DNA from: Caulobacterales bacterium | GTDB lineage: Bacteria; Pseudomonadota; Alphaproteobacteria; Caulobacterales; Caulobacteraceae | Direction of reading: 5' to 3' | Assembly (NCBI GenBank): GCA_017302105.1 | Contig: JAFLCS010000002.1 | Location: forward strand, 375,001-439,000 | DNA length: 64,000 nt | In this document: positions 36,595 through 48,629 of the stretch, piece after piece | How the letters are laid out: the number at the start of each line of letters is the position of its first letter | Position numbering within the stretch: the first letter of the stretch is position 1 | The notes under the pieces: model-generated | Told to the model about the DNA's origin: nothing | What the model saw: the letters and a program-made list of their open reading frames with translations, nothing else | Database searches by the model: none | Translations under genes and position numbers: made by a program

Positions 36595-36882
36595 ATGAGC
36601 CAGAATGTCGAACCCTTAAGAGCGGTACCACCGACGCTCGTAAACTCCGGATCTGGAGCCAGCGGTCCGAACCTGTCGGATCAACGCGGCTCGCAGGGCA
36701 AGGCCGGCGAACCCAGCCGCCATCGCCTGATTATCGAAGGCGATCCTGCCTCCGGATACATCTATAAGAGCGTCGATCGTCTGACCGGTCAGGTCGTGAG
36801 CGCCTATCCCCGCGAAACGGTCATGCGCCTGCAGTCCGAACCCAACTACGCCCAAGGCTCCGTGATCGATACCCGGGCCTAG
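36595..36882 (+). CDS. flaG: FlaG-like flagellar protein
   Basis: 95 residues. A disordered Ser/Gly-rich first half, then RLIIEGDPASGYIYKSVDRLTGQVVSAYPRETVMRL, which matches the FlaG domain (VKVxDxxTGEVIxxIPxEEVL pattern). FlaG proteins influence filament length and sit beside flagellin or fliD genes; Caulobacter has a flaG locus in its flagellin region. GGGAG upstream of the ATG. Confidence 0.72.
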   Translation: MSQNVEPLRAVPPTLVNSGSGASGPNLSDQRGSQGKAGEPSRHRLIIEGDPASGYIYKSVDRLTGQVVSAYPRETVMRLQSEPNYAQGSVIDTRA

Positions 36883-37012
36883 CGACTGGGTCACCGCTTG
36901 AATGAACCTTGACCGCGCAGGCGACAGGCCGCGCGGCGCAATGCGTTGCGACCTCGTTAACCATACGCACACGACTCGGCCCGTAGCCTCCAACCAATAC
37001 CCTTGGGGGACC

Positions 37013-37026
37013 GGCTCAAAATGACC
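37013..37026 (+). promoter_or_regulatory. Start-codon hairpin of flagellin 5
   Basis: GG(C)TC-AAAAT-GACC with one bulged C. Different stem bases but the same AAAAU loop holding A and U of the start codon as in copies 1-4. The two upstream hairpins and the sigma-54 motif are not found here. Confidence 0.5.
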
Positions 37027-37875
37027 ACTAGCGTTCACACCAACTCCGCAGCCCTGATCGCGCTGCAGAACCTCAATCGGACGAACGACCGACTGGGAGA
37101 CGTCCAGAGCCGTGTGTCGACGGGCCTGAAAATCCAGGGGGCACGCGACAACGCCGCCATCTGGGCCGTGGCCGAGGGCCAGCGGGCCGACATGAAGGCG
37201 CTGGAGTCCGTCACCAACAGCCTGAATCGCGCGGCGTCGGTCGCCGACGTTTCCCTGGCTGCCGGCGAGCAGATCGTCGAACTGATCGGCCAACTGCGTC
37301 AGCACGCGACGGCGGCGGCTGATCCCTCCATCAGCACGGCTTCGCGCAACGCCTACAACAATGATTTCCAGGCGTTGCTTCAATCCATCGTTTCGTTCGC
37401 AGACAATGCCGCCTTCGACGGCTCGAACATCCTGAACGACTCTCTGACCGCAGACCTGAATTTCCTGGCCAATGCCGACGCCAGCGAGATGATCACGCTG
37501 TCGCGGCAGAATCTGACCCTGGGCGGCCTTGGACTGGCGGCTGCCGCAGGGCCACCCGCGGTTACGGCCCCAAGCCTGACGACGGCGGCGAACGCTGCCG
37601 ACGCCCTGGCCCGCGTCGAAACGGCCCTGGCCTCGGCCACGGCGCGCATGGCCGCTCTCGGAGCTGAATCCAAGCGGATCGATCAGCATCTGGTCTTCGT
37701 GTCCAAGCTGTCCGACACGCTAGAAACGGGCGTGGGGCAGTTGGTTGATGCCGACCTGGCCAAGGAATCGGCGCGGTTGCAGGCCCTGCAGGTGCAGCAA
37801 CAGCTGGGAGCCCAGGCCCTGTCGATCGCCAACTCGGCCCCGCAGATCGTGCTGTCGCTCTTCCGTAACGGCTAA
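37021..37875 (+). CDS. Flagellin 5 (divergent)
   Basis: 284 residues from ATG 37021. TTSVHTNSAALIALQNLNRTNDRLGDVQSRVSTGLKIQGARDNAAIWA at the start and GVGQLVDADLAKESARLQALQVQQQLGAQALSIANSAPQIVLSLF at the end are flagellin D0/D1. The middle is longer (NDSLTADLNFLANADASEMITL, then AAAGPPAVTAPS). Sequence is well separated from copies 1-4, so it is an older paralogue, possibly a hook-proximal flagellin like Caulobacter FljJ. Promoter type not identified. Confidence 0.93.
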   Translation: MTTSVHTNSAALIALQNLNRTNDRLGDVQSRVSTGLKIQGARDNAAIWAVAEGQRADMKALESVTNSLNRAASVADVSLAAGEQIVELIGQLRQHATAAADPSISTASRNAYNNDFQALLQSIVSFADNAAFDGSNILNDSLTADLNFLANADASEMITLSRQNLTLGGLGLAAAAGPPAVTAPSLTTAANAADALARVETALASATARMAALGAESKRIDQHLVFVSKLSDTLETGVGQLVDADLAKESARLQALQVQQQLGAQALSIANSAPQIVLSLFRNG

Positions 37876-38150
37876 CTAACCTACGGGACCGATCTGGACC
37901 CACGGTGGCCGACGGGCAGGGGTACGCGGAACAACGCCATACTGAGACAGAAGCCACATCAGGGCGTCTCTTAGAGCGGTCATCTCCGACCTCCGCATTT
38001 TGCGTGGTCCGAACGAACCCGGCACGGATTCGTTCCGTCCACATCACGACGTTACTGTGAGTCGTTTGAAATGCGATCCGGGCCGCTGCGTGTCTCGACT
38101 GAGGCGACTTTAGGATTTCGTACAGGCCGGACCGGCACAATGGGTCGGTC

Positions 38151-40823
38151 ATGGCGTTGAATGCGACCAGTATGGGCTATCTCGCCACGTTGTTTGGCGG
38201 GACTGCGAGGGTTCCCGCCAATGTCGGGGCCGGCGCTAGAGGCCTGGTGGTCGACAAGACGCCGACGGCGCCCTGGTCCTCGACGACCAAGACCGAACCG
38301 AATGCCCTCGTTCGCTCGGCTCTAGGCGGCCAGAGATTCATTGATCTGCGCGCGCCCGTTATTGATGCCAAGGGAGCCGCCGAGGACTACCGACGACTGT
38401 TTGCCCTGCATCAGGGCCTTTCCATGCTCGATGCGCTGGCGGCACGCGCCGATAACAAGGCTGTCACAGCCCTGGAAACGACACGACTCGAACGCGCCTT
38501 CCAGTCTGGAATCAAGGAAATCAATACTTTCCTTGGGTCTGATCCATTTGAGAGCATCCGGATTGCACGCACGGCTAGCGGTGCCTCCGCCAAGACCACG
38601 GTTGGACCGGCCAAGGCAGCCTACACCTATGTGACGCCAGCGCTGCACAAGGGGCAGCTGTCGGGGGCTGTCGAGGCGCTTTCCGGCGACGTACGCTTCA
38701 GCCTGACCGTCTCGCGCCTGACCGGCGACACGCGGATCGACTTTGATCTGTCCGAAATGGGCGGCACCGAGCGAACGATGGGCCAGGTCACAGCCTATCT
38801 GAATGGCAAGCTGGCGGCAGCTGGCGTCGAGACGCGCTTCAGCGTCGACGTCATTCCCGGAGAGCCCAAGACCCTCAAGGTCGGGAACCGCACCCTGACG
38901 CTCCCGTCCGACAGCGACAGTTACGCCCTGGCGGTGAAGGCGATCTCGACCGAAAGCCTGAATTTTTCGGCTGCGGATCGCTCTGACGCGGTCTTCGTCG
39001 CCCAGGTTAGCGGCAAGGCGGGTCGGCTCGATCTCGCCAAGTTCCAGTCGGACACGGGGCAGGTGGGGGCGGGAGCACCGGCGGTGCCTGCCGATCAGGG
39101 AGAGATGTCGGTTCAGGACCGGGCGCGACTGGTGGCGATGTCGGCGGGGCTGGAGGAGGTCGGAGCTGTCCGCACCGGCGCAGACGGGTCGGTCTATGTC
39201 CTGGGAGAGGCGACCGCCACCGTCGATGGACAGACTCTGAAGGGCGCGCGCGACGTCGTTCTGCAGAAATATGATCCGGCCGGTCAGGTCGTCTTCACCC
39301 GAACCCTCGGTGCGGCCGGAGAGGCGACGGCCGGTGACCTGGCCGTCGCAGCCGATGGTCGAATCGCGGTGGTCGGCTCGGTGACCGGGGCGCTCGATAC
39401 CGGCAGGGCCGGGGCCAATGCCGCCAAATCAGACAGCTTCATCACCGTCTTTGACAGTCAGGGCAGCGAGCTCTGGACCGGGCGCAGAGGTGCCCGGGCC
39501 GAGGATGAGGCTACGTCGGTAGCGTTCGGAGCCGACGGTTCGATCTACGTCGGCGGAAGAACGCGTTCGGGGATGTTCGGCAATGCCTCGTCCGGCGGCT
39601 GGGACGGCTACCTCCAGACCTATTCTTCAGCCGGGTTGTTCCTGGGCGCGCAGCAGTTCGGAACTGCCGGCGACGATGCTGCTGAACGTATAGCTGTTGA
39701 TGGCTCGCGGTTGATCGTGGCGGGCACCGACAGCGGACGTACGGTTCTGCGCAGCTACGATCTGACGGATCCGACCGCGCCGGTCCCGACGACCACCCGC
39801 GACCTCGGTACCCTGCAAGGTGAGATCACGAGCCTGGCCATCGACGCCGGCCGGGTGATTCTGGCGGGGTCCACGCGTAACTCGGCCCTGGGCGAGGGCG
39901 TTGCCAGCAATGTCCATAGTGGTGGTCAGGATGCCTTCGTCATGCGGCTCGACGCCAGCCTGGCGGCGGATGGCGCAGATCGGATTGCCTATCTCGGAGG
40001 GACGGGCGACGATACGGCGGTGTCAGCGGCCATTCTCGACGGCAAGGTCTGGCTGACCGGACAGATGTCCGTCGTCGGGGAGGGGGCCAGCCAGACCGCG
40101 AAGGGACGGCTGATGCGAGTCGACGCCGACTCCGGCCAGATCGAGTGGGAGCGTAGCTTTCAGGGCCGGGATGGCCGCATCCGCCCCATGGCGGTGGCCG
40201 TCGCCGCTGGTGGGGCCAGCGTCCTGGACCGACTGGGTCTTCCTTCGGGTGCTATCGATTTCAAGCCGTCACAGACCTTGGTGGACGCCACCTCGGTTCG
40301 TGCCGGCGACCAGTTCATGCTGGACCTGGGATCTGGTCGCCTGCGGACGGTCACCATCGAAGCGACCGACACCTACGAAAGTCTGGCCCGCAAGATCGCC
40401 AGCGCCTCCCAGAACCGTCTGGAGGCCAAGATCCTGGCGACCGACGGCGTGCAGGGCTTGCGGGTCACGCTCAAGCCGAACAGGGCCCCCGTCGAGATCG
40501 TCGCCGGAAGCCTGGGCCGGGACGCGCTGGAAGCCCTGGGCCTGGCGCAGACGCTCGTGACCCCCACCAACGGACTGGCCGATGAGCGTGCGGTCTTCGC
40601 CCTGCGCATGGCGTCGGACCTCTCCCTCAGCTCAAAGGCCGGAATCAAGGCGGCCCGGGATTCGGTCCAGGCGGCGCGGCTACAGCTGATGTCGGTCTAT
40701 CGAAAGCTGACGGCGCTGGACAATCCCCAGGCGGCTGCCCTGGCCAATCCCACCTATTCTGAATACCAGTCCAAGCAGATGGCGAATTATCAGGCGGCGC
40801 TTCGCAAGCTCGGGGGCGGTTGA
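38151..40823 (+). CDS. flaEY: FlaEY-like flagellar regulatory protein
   Basis: 890 residues, no signal peptide. N-terminal 1-330 includes a Flagellin_IN-like stretch (VRFSLTVSRLTGDTRIDFDLSEMGGTERTMGQVTAYLNGKLAAAGVETRF-type). About 335-690 are SBBP-type beta-propeller repeats (DGSVYVLGEATA, DGRIAVVGSVTG, DGSIYVGGRTRSG, GRVILAGSTRNS). After a second IN-like domain (TYESLARKIASASQNRLEAKI) comes a C-terminal helix YSEYQSKQMANYQAALRKLGGG. Position beside the flagellins matches the Caulobacter FlaEY regulatory protein. The propeller between flagellin-like modules suggests it binds flagellin or fits the filament base; that is inference. Confidence 0.72.
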   Translation: MALNATSMGYLATLFGGTARVPANVGAGARGLVVDKTPTAPWSSTTKTEPNALVRSALGGQRFIDLRAPVIDAKGAAEDYRRLFALHQGLSMLDALAARADNKAVTALETTRLERAFQSGIKEINTFLGSDPFESIRIARTASGASAKTTVGPAKAAYTYVTPALHKGQLSGAVEALSGDVRFSLTVSRLTGDTRIDFDLSEMGGTERTMGQVTAYLNGKLAAAGVETRFSVDVIPGEPKTLKVGNRTLTLPSDSDSYALAVKAISTESLNFSAADRSDAVFVAQVSGKAGRLDLAKFQSDTGQVGAGAPAVPADQGEMSVQDRARLVAMSAGLEEVGAVRTGADGSVYVLGEATATVDGQTLKGARDVVLQKYDPAGQVVFTRTLGAAGEATAGDLAVAADGRIAVVGSVTGALDTGRAGANAAKSDSFITVFDSQGSELWTGRRGARAEDEATSVAFGADGSIYVGGRTRSGMFGNASSGGWDGYLQTYSSAGLFLGAQQFGTAGDDAAERIAVDGSRLIVAGTDSGRTVLRSYDLTDPTAPVPTTTRDLGTLQGEITSLAIDAGRVILAGSTRNSALGEGVASNVHSGGQDAFVMRLDASLAADGADRIAYLGGTGDDTAVSAAILDGKVWLTGQMSVVGEGASQTAKGRLMRVDADSGQIEWERSFQGRDGRIRPMAVAVAAGGASVLDRLGLPSGAIDFKPSQTLVDATSVRAGDQFMLDLGSGRLRTVTIEATDTYESLARKIASASQNRLEAKILATDGVQGLRVTLKPNRAPVEIVAGSLGRDALEALGLAQTLVTPTNGLADERAVFALRMASDLSLSSKAGIKAARDSVQAARLQLMSVYRKLTALDNPQAAALANPTYSEYQSKQMANYQAALRKLGGG

Positions 40824-40875
40824 CGCCAGGCCATGAGACGGCCTTATTGCCGCAGCACAAACAGCGGCGATCGTC

Positions 40876-41547
40876 ATGGAAAATCAGCGCCTAGTCCTCA
40901 TCCTCGGCGGAGCCGCCGCTGTCCTGACCGCCGTGCTGGTGGCCCTGTTGCTAATGGGCGGGCCAGACGACGGCGACGGCGAGTCCGGGCAGACCCCTGT
41001 TGACCGCGCAGGCCTCCAGTTGGACGTCACCGATCCCGAATCCCTCAGTGCCGATCAGCAGCTTCGCTGTTTTGTCGGTGGTCAGTTCGTCGGCATGGCG
41101 ACCCTGTCCCAGTGCGCTGAACGCAACGGCATTTCGTCCCAGGCGCTCGACGTGGGTCTGGATGCCCGTGGAGAGCTGACGGCCATTCCCTTCACGCCGC
41201 CGCCGGACCTGCCGCCGCTGGTCGAGGAAACGACGCCGGACCCGGTTCCGGTCGAGACGCGGCCGGCCGATCCGGGGCCCGCCCCACAGGTCCAGCAGGC
41301 GTCCGGACAGCGCTGTATGCGCCATGCCGGCGGGGAGTGGCGAGAGGTCGGCTCGATGTCTCTGAGCGCCTGCGTCCAGTCGCTCTACAGCGGGCGCTGT
41401 GAACAGCTCGGCGGTGCCTCCTATGGCCGTTGGGGCGATACGACCCTGCGCCTGGTGCCGGGCCGCGTCGAACAGTCGGCCGATAACACCAACTTCCGCA
41501 CCATCGCCCCGCAGGCGCGGGATTGTTCCATTGGAGATGTCCGTTGA
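40876..41547 (+). CDS. Single-pass membrane protein of unknown function
   Basis: 223 residues. One N-terminal membrane helix (about 6-27), then an acidic/proline-rich linker and two short Cys-containing blocks, LRCFVGGQFVGMATLSQCAERNGIS and QRCMRHAGGEWREVGSMSLSACVQSLYSGRCEQLGGASYGRWGDTTLRLVPGRVE-type, likely disulfide-bonded outside the cytoplasm. Not assigned to a named family. Stop overlaps the start of the next lipoprotein gene. Confidence 0.75.
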   Translation: MENQRLVLILGGAAAVLTAVLVALLLMGGPDDGDGESGQTPVDRAGLQLDVTDPESLSADQQLRCFVGGQFVGMATLSQCAERNGISSQALDVGLDARGELTAIPFTPPPDLPPLVEETTPDPVPVETRPADPGPAPQVQQASGQRCMRHAGGEWREVGSMSLSACVQSLYSGRCEQLGGASYGRWGDTTLRLVPGRVEQSADNTNFRTIAPQARDCSIGDVR

Positions 41548-41951
41548 CGCGTATTGTTCTGCTGGCGGGGGCCTGCGCCCTGGGTCTGGCGGCGTGCCAG
41601 CCGTCCATCGACGTGCCGGACGCGCCGTTCGGCACCTGTTTCGTGGTCGCGCCCCAGGAAGACGGCACGGTCAACTTCACCGCCATGCCGGACCTCCAGC
41701 CCAATATGGAGAACTGCGCGGCGCGGCTGGAAGAAAATCGGCTTCGCTGGCTGCGCATGGGGGGAACCCGCCGCGAGGTGGTCGGCTATTACGGCAACCA
41801 GTATCTGTTTGTGGATAGTGCGGGCGTGTCGATGTCGCGCACTCTGGACGGCGGTCGCTTCATCGCGCTACGGCGGACCCACGACGGGCGGCTCGCGATT
41901 CCGGGGGCCTTTGCTCAAGAGGCGGCCGCTCCCGAATCCAGGGGAGGTTGA
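41544..41951 (+). CDS. Lipoprotein of unknown function
   Basis: 135 residues from TTG 41544 (TTGA overlap with the previous stop, GGAG about nine bases upstream). Lipobox LAAC near residue 17. The mature part IDVPDAPFGTCFVVAPQEDGTVNF... MENCAARLEENRLRWLRMGGTRREVVGYYGNQYLFVDSAG recurs in Caulobacterales, as far as I recall, without a known role. Coupled to the membrane protein upstream. Confidence 0.72.
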   Translation: MTRIVLLAGACALGLAACQPSIDVPDAPFGTCFVVAPQEDGTVNFTAMPDLQPNMENCAARLEENRLRWLRMGGTRREVVGYYGNQYLFVDSAGVSMSRTLDGGRFIALRRTHDGRLAIPGAFAQEAAAPESRGG

Positions 41952-41966
41952 CCTCGGCGGCGACCA

Positions 41967-41981
41967 GAACATAAATGGAAC
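41967..41981. promoter_or_regulatory. SOS (LexA) box of ssb
   Basis: GAAC-ATAAATG-GAAC is the reverse complement of GTTC-N7-GTTC, the alphaproteobacterial LexA site. It lies 47 bases before the ssb ATG. Confidence 0.82.
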
Positions 41982-42028
41982 ATTGTCGGTCCCGCGAGCG
42001 GGCGGACAAGCACGGAAAGGAGCTTCCC

Positions 42029-42496
42029 ATGGCTGGAAGCGTGAACAAGGTCATTCTGGTCGGCAACCTGGGGCGGGATCCTGAAATTCGCACCCTCAAT
42101 TCGGGGGACCGCGTCGCCAACCTCAATGTGGCCACCTCGGAATCCTGGCGTGACAAGGCCTCGGGCGAGCGCAAGGAAAAGACCGAGTGGCACCGCGTGG
42201 TGATCTTCAACGAGAACCTGGTCAAGGTCGCTGAGAGCTATCTGCGCAAGGGCTCCAAGGTCTATATCGAGGGCCAGTTGGCGACCCGCAAATACGAACA
42301 GAACGGCGTCGAGAAATATTCGACCGAGATCGTCCTGCAGCGATTCCGCGGTGAACTGACCATGCTGGATGGCCGTGGCGAGGGTAGCGGTGCGTCCTCC
42401 GACGACGGCTACGGCGGCTATTCCGGCGGAGGACAGCCTGCGCGTTCGAGCGGTCCCAAGCAGGACTTCCCGATGGACGACGACATCCCGTTCTAG
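42029..42496 (+). CDS. ssb: Single-stranded DNA-binding protein
   Basis: 155 residues from ATG 42029 with AAAGGAG upstream. OB-fold residues 4-112 ([70 protein letters not shown]), a Gly/Ser tail and the acidic tip MDDDIPF that recruits repair proteins. Its LexA box suggests damage induction. Confidence 0.96.
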   Translation: MAGSVNKVILVGNLGRDPEIRTLNSGDRVANLNVATSESWRDKASGERKEKTEWHRVVIFNENLVKVAESYLRKGSKVYIEGQLATRKYEQNGVEKYSTEIVLQRFRGELTMLDGRGEGSGASSDDGYGGYSGGGQPARSSGPKQDFPMDDDIPF

Positions 42497-42534
42497 TGAC
42501 GGTCAAGCCGCGCGCGGCTGCGGCGTCGCGCGAC

Positions 42535-43092
42535 CTACGGCACCGATGACGAGCTGACAGGCTGGTTCAGGATCTGGATACAGTCGTCGCGCAGGCCGGC
42601 GACCGGACTGCTGTCGGGGATGGCCTGGAGCGCGACGAGCTTCGCGGCGGTCGCTTCAGGTGGATAAGCCTGGCAGACCGATTCCAGACCGTCGACACCG
42701 ACCGCAGCCAGCACCGCCGCCGGTTGTTCGGCCAAGGCACCGCCCAGCGAGCTGAACAGGCTTTCTGCGGCCTCTCCGTCGAGCACGGGCACGAGCGGCG
42801 CGGCGGCGGCGAGCCAGGCCGTGTCGCCCGCTGCCACGCCCGCCAGAAGAGCTTCCCAGCGCGGATCCTGCGGCTGCGCCATGAGGTCGCTCAGTGCCGC
42901 TTCCGAACCCTGCAACAGGATCATGGCGGCCAGGTCGGTCGGAGAGAAATCGGACGCCGTCTGGCGGGGGGCCGCATCGGCGGGGGGCGCGGTCGCCTCA
43001 CCGTCCGAAGTCGTTTGGCCAGCGTCACCGGTGGGTGCGCTACAGGCGGCGAGGGTCAGGGCGGCGACCAGCGCGATCGAATGGGTTTTCAT
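42535..43092 (-). CDS. Lipoprotein of unknown function
   Basis: 185 residues from ATG 43092, preceded by GGAGGA. Signal with lipobox LAAC at about residues 14-17, then a Thr/Ala-rich linker and helices FSPTDLAAMILLQGSEAALSDLMAQPQDPRWEALLAGVAAGD. Two Cys (LESVCQAY, RDDCIQI) may form a disulfide. No recognised domain. Same direction as the pseudouridine synthase, 55 bases downstream of it. Confidence 0.68.
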   Translation of the reverse strand: MKTHSIALVAALTLAACSAPTGDAGQTTSDGEATAPPADAAPRQTASDFSPTDLAAMILLQGSEAALSDLMAQPQDPRWEALLAGVAAGDTAWLAAAAPLVPVLDGEAAESLFSSLGGALAEQPAAVLAAVGVDGLESVCQAYPPEATAAKLVALQAIPDSSPVAGLRDDCIQILNQPVSSSSVP

Positions 43093-43147
43093 GGACGGTC
43101 CTCCTGGCGGCAAGCTACGTCCAGGATCGTGGTCACGCCAGCCGGAT

Positions 43148-43927
43148 TCAGGCGACAGGCATGGCGATGGCCGCGGCGGCGATCAGAGCGTCGCGTTCGG
43201 CCTGGGTCAGGTGCCGCCACCGGCCCTCCTCAAGATCATCGAGCCGCACCGGGCCGATCCGCGTACGCTGGAGGTCGATCACCCGCAGGCCAACCAGCTC
43301 GCACATTCGGCGGATCTGCCGATTCCGGCCTTCCTTGAGGATGAATTTCAGCCGTCCTCTTCCCTTGTCGAAGACGCCGGCCGGCTTCAGGGCCCGCCCG
43401 TCGAGCTCCAGTCCGTGCCGCAACTGTTCGACCACTGCAGGGGTCACCTCGCCGCGCACCCGGACCCTGTACTCCTTGTCCAGCTCTGACAGGGGCCCGA
43501 TCACGGCCCGGGCGACGACGCCATCTGTGGACAGCAGCAACAGGCCGTGCGAATCCTCGTCCAGCCGGCCCACGGGTGGCAATGACAGATCGGCGGCGGG
43601 AACATCGCCGGCACCCTGCTGGTTCTCGGCTGTCAGCAGCCTCACGGCAGGGGTCTTGCCCGGCTCCGGCTGGCCCGAAACGAACCCGGTCGGCTTGTTC
43701 AGCAGGATGGAGACGGCGCTGAGTGCGGCTTTTGCTGTCGCCTCCAGCTGAACGTGCTGACCTGGCGTGACCTTGCGGCCCGCGTCCAGCACCGTTTCGC
43801 CGTCCAGCCGGACCAGCCCCTCGGCGATCAGGGTGTCGGCTTCGCGCCGGGAACAGACCCCCGACTGCGCCAGAAACTTGTTCAATCGGACGGGCTCGGC
43901 ACCGCCATACACACTATGCCAGGCCAT
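43148..43927 (-). CDS. RsuA/RluB/RluF family rRNA pseudouridine synthase
   Basis: 259 residues. N-terminal S4 RNA-binding domain (VRLNKFLAQSGVCSRREADTLIAEGLV), then the synthase domain with catalytic Asp123 in GRLDEDSHGLLLL, LDKEYRVRV and KEGRNRQIRRMCELVGLRVIDLQRTRIGPV. Converts a specific rRNA uridine to pseudouridine. The pattern is nearest RluF (23S U2604), but the target cannot be fixed from sequence. Start overlaps the stop of the DUF938 gene by one base (TGATG). Confidence 0.88.
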   Translation of the reverse strand: MAWHSVYGGAEPVRLNKFLAQSGVCSRREADTLIAEGLVRLDGETVLDAGRKVTPGQHVQLEATAKAALSAVSILLNKPTGFVSGQPEPGKTPAVRLLTAENQQGAGDVPAADLSLPPVGRLDEDSHGLLLLSTDGVVARAVIGPLSELDKEYRVRVRGEVTPAVVEQLRHGLELDGRALKPAGVFDKGRGRLKFILKEGRNRQIRRMCELVGLRVIDLQRTRIGPVRLDDLEEGRWRHLTQAERDALIAAAAIAMPVA

Positions 43928-44532
43928 CAGACGCGCCGGAATAACAGCATGAGATTATTGGCCGGCATCTCGATCCTCAGCGTGAAGGCCAGACCGTGGT
44001 CACGCGCCAGGGCGACGACGTCCTCGCGCTGACGTAGCCCCCAGGCCGTGTCCCGGCCTCGCAGGTTCTCATCGAAAGCCAGGTTGGAGGCGGCGGTCTC
44101 GACGTCTCCTTCCAGATAGGGACCGTACAGGGCCAGAAGACCGCCCGGATCGGTCAGGATGCGCGCAGCCAGGCGCATCAGCCCCTCGGTCGCGGCCCAG
44201 GGGCTGATGTGGATCATGTTGGCGCAATAGACGGCCTGAACCGTCTGATCCGGCCAGGTCGTCTCATCGGTGGCGTCCAGTCGGATCGCAGGTCGCAGGT
44301 TGGAGGGGCCATCACGACGCCATGATTCCGCGGAAGCCAGGGCGGCGGGATCGGGATCACTGGGAACCCACTCCAGGCCAGGCAGGGCCCGCGTGAATGT
44401 CAGGGCGTGTTCGCCGGCTCCGCAGGCGACTTCCAGCACACGCCCCTGTGCGGGCAGGTGCGCCTTGAGAACCGCCAGGATCGGCGCGGTATTGCGGGCG
44501 CTGGACGGGGAGGTCATGCGGGCGTCGGCCAT
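43927..44532 (-). CDS. DUF938 SAM-dependent methyltransferase-like protein
   Basis: 201 residues from ATG 44532, chosen for AAGGAGG six bases upstream. SSARNTAPILAVLKAHLP, VLEVACGAGEHALTF, SDPDPAALASAESWRRD and ANMIHISPWAATEGLMRLAARIL mark the DUF938 family, a class I methyltransferase fold of unknown substrate. Coupled to the pseudouridine synthase, so RNA-related work is possible but not shown. Confidence 0.85.
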   Translation of the reverse strand: MADARMTSPSSARNTAPILAVLKAHLPAQGRVLEVACGAGEHALTFTRALPGLEWVPSDPDPAALASAESWRRDGPSNLRPAIRLDATDETTWPDQTVQAVYCANMIHISPWAATEGLMRLAARILTDPGGLLALYGPYLEGDVETAASNLAFDENLRGRDTAWGLRQREDVVALARDHGLAFTLRIEMPANNLMLLFRRV

Positions 44533-44645
44533 GCCCCTCCTTAGCATCATTGCCGATATGTCATCGCACCTCTTCAAAAAGTGGGTAAGCTAAGGCGAGG
44601 GATCCGGTGCCCAGATCGTGCCGGGCGGATAACAGGGGATGCCAG

Positions 44646-45592
44646 ATGGCTTTTTCACCGACTGACGCTGCCTTTGAGGGCTTCCGATTGGCGCGGCGCG
44701 CGCCGATGGCCATTTTCCTTTGGGTGCTGTTCTATGCCCTGGTGACTGTGGTCGTCCTTGCTGTCGCCGGCGGGGCGATGGCGAACTTCATGCAGGTGGC
44801 ACAGAACCTGGAGACGGGGGGCGAGCCGACTGATGCAGAGATAATGGCCTTCATGTCTGCCTACTTCAGCTTCATCGGCTTGATCCTGCCTGTTGGCCTA
44901 ATCCTGGGCTCGGTGTCCCAAGCTGCCGTCAATCGGGCTATCGTACGGCCTGCGGAGAGCGCCTTCGGCTATCTGCGGCTGGGTATGGATGAGGTGCGGG
45001 TGCTGGTCGTCCAGCTCGCATTGGTCATTATTCTGGGCCTGGGCTTCGGCCTGCTGGCGGGCGCGGTCTTTGGAGCGCTTGGCGCGGCGATAGGAATGGC
45101 CGGCGAAGGCATGGCCCCCATTCTCAGCCTGGTGATGTTGGCGGCGCTCATCGCCTTTGCTTGTTTGGTCGTGTGGGTCGCGGTGCGACTGTCATTGGCC
45201 ATCCCGATCACGGTCGCGGAACGTCGGATTGCGATCTTCGACTCCTGGGGCATGACCAGGGGGCATTTCTGGAGCCTGCTGGGGATGACGCTGCTGGCCT
45301 TTGTGATGTGCATCGTGGTCCAGACCCTGCTGTCCATCATACTGATGCCGATCGTGTATTTTGCGGCCGGGGGCTTCGAGAACCTCGCGGCCCTCCAGAC
45401 CATGGAGCCGATGGAAATCGTCCGGGCCATGGCTCCGGTTGCCATAGTCATTCTAATCTTTTCGGCGATCATCTCGGCCTTGCAGGCGGCAATCCTCTAC
45501 ACGCCGTTCGCTGCGGCTTATCTGGGCCTGAGTGGTCGCGATGACGGCGGTGCGGCTACGTCCGTGCCAACCGAACCGTCAACGGCCGAGCT

Positions 45593-45596
<4 letters not shown>
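44646..45596 (+). CDS. Multi-pass inner-membrane protein of unknown function
   Basis: 316 residues from ATG 44646 ([24 protein letters not shown]). About six hydrophobic helices, starting at residues 21-45, with a Gly/Ala-rich [23 protein letters not shown] hairpin in the middle. No signal peptide and no recognised enzymatic motif. The pattern is that of glycerophosphoryl-type membrane or YciC-like families, but I do not assign one. Ends overlapping the convergent uvrA stop by four bases. Confidence 0.7.
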
Positions 45597-48487
<2,891 letters not shown>

Positions 48488-48566
48488 GGAGTCTTACAGC
48501 TCGGGCCGGAGAGGAAGCCCCCGGCGGAACGTCCATATGTAGGCATCAAACGTCGCGATTCAGCAA

Positions 48567-48581
48567 GAACATTTAGAGAAC
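48567..48581. promoter_or_regulatory. SOS (LexA) box of uvrA
   Basis: GAAC-ATTTAGA-GAAC, i.e. GTTC-N7-GTTC on the minus strand, in the divergent uvrA/lipoprotein region. Confidence 0.85.
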
Positions 48582-48629
48582 TGATAAAAGCCGGATAGCC
48601 TTGCTTTCCAATCGAGGAGGAGCCTGCTC

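Noticed and set aside
36916-37020. Sigma-54 promoter before flagellin 5
   Set aside because: CGGCCCGTAGCCTCC near 36977 lacks the GC at the required distance; no -24/-12 pair found.
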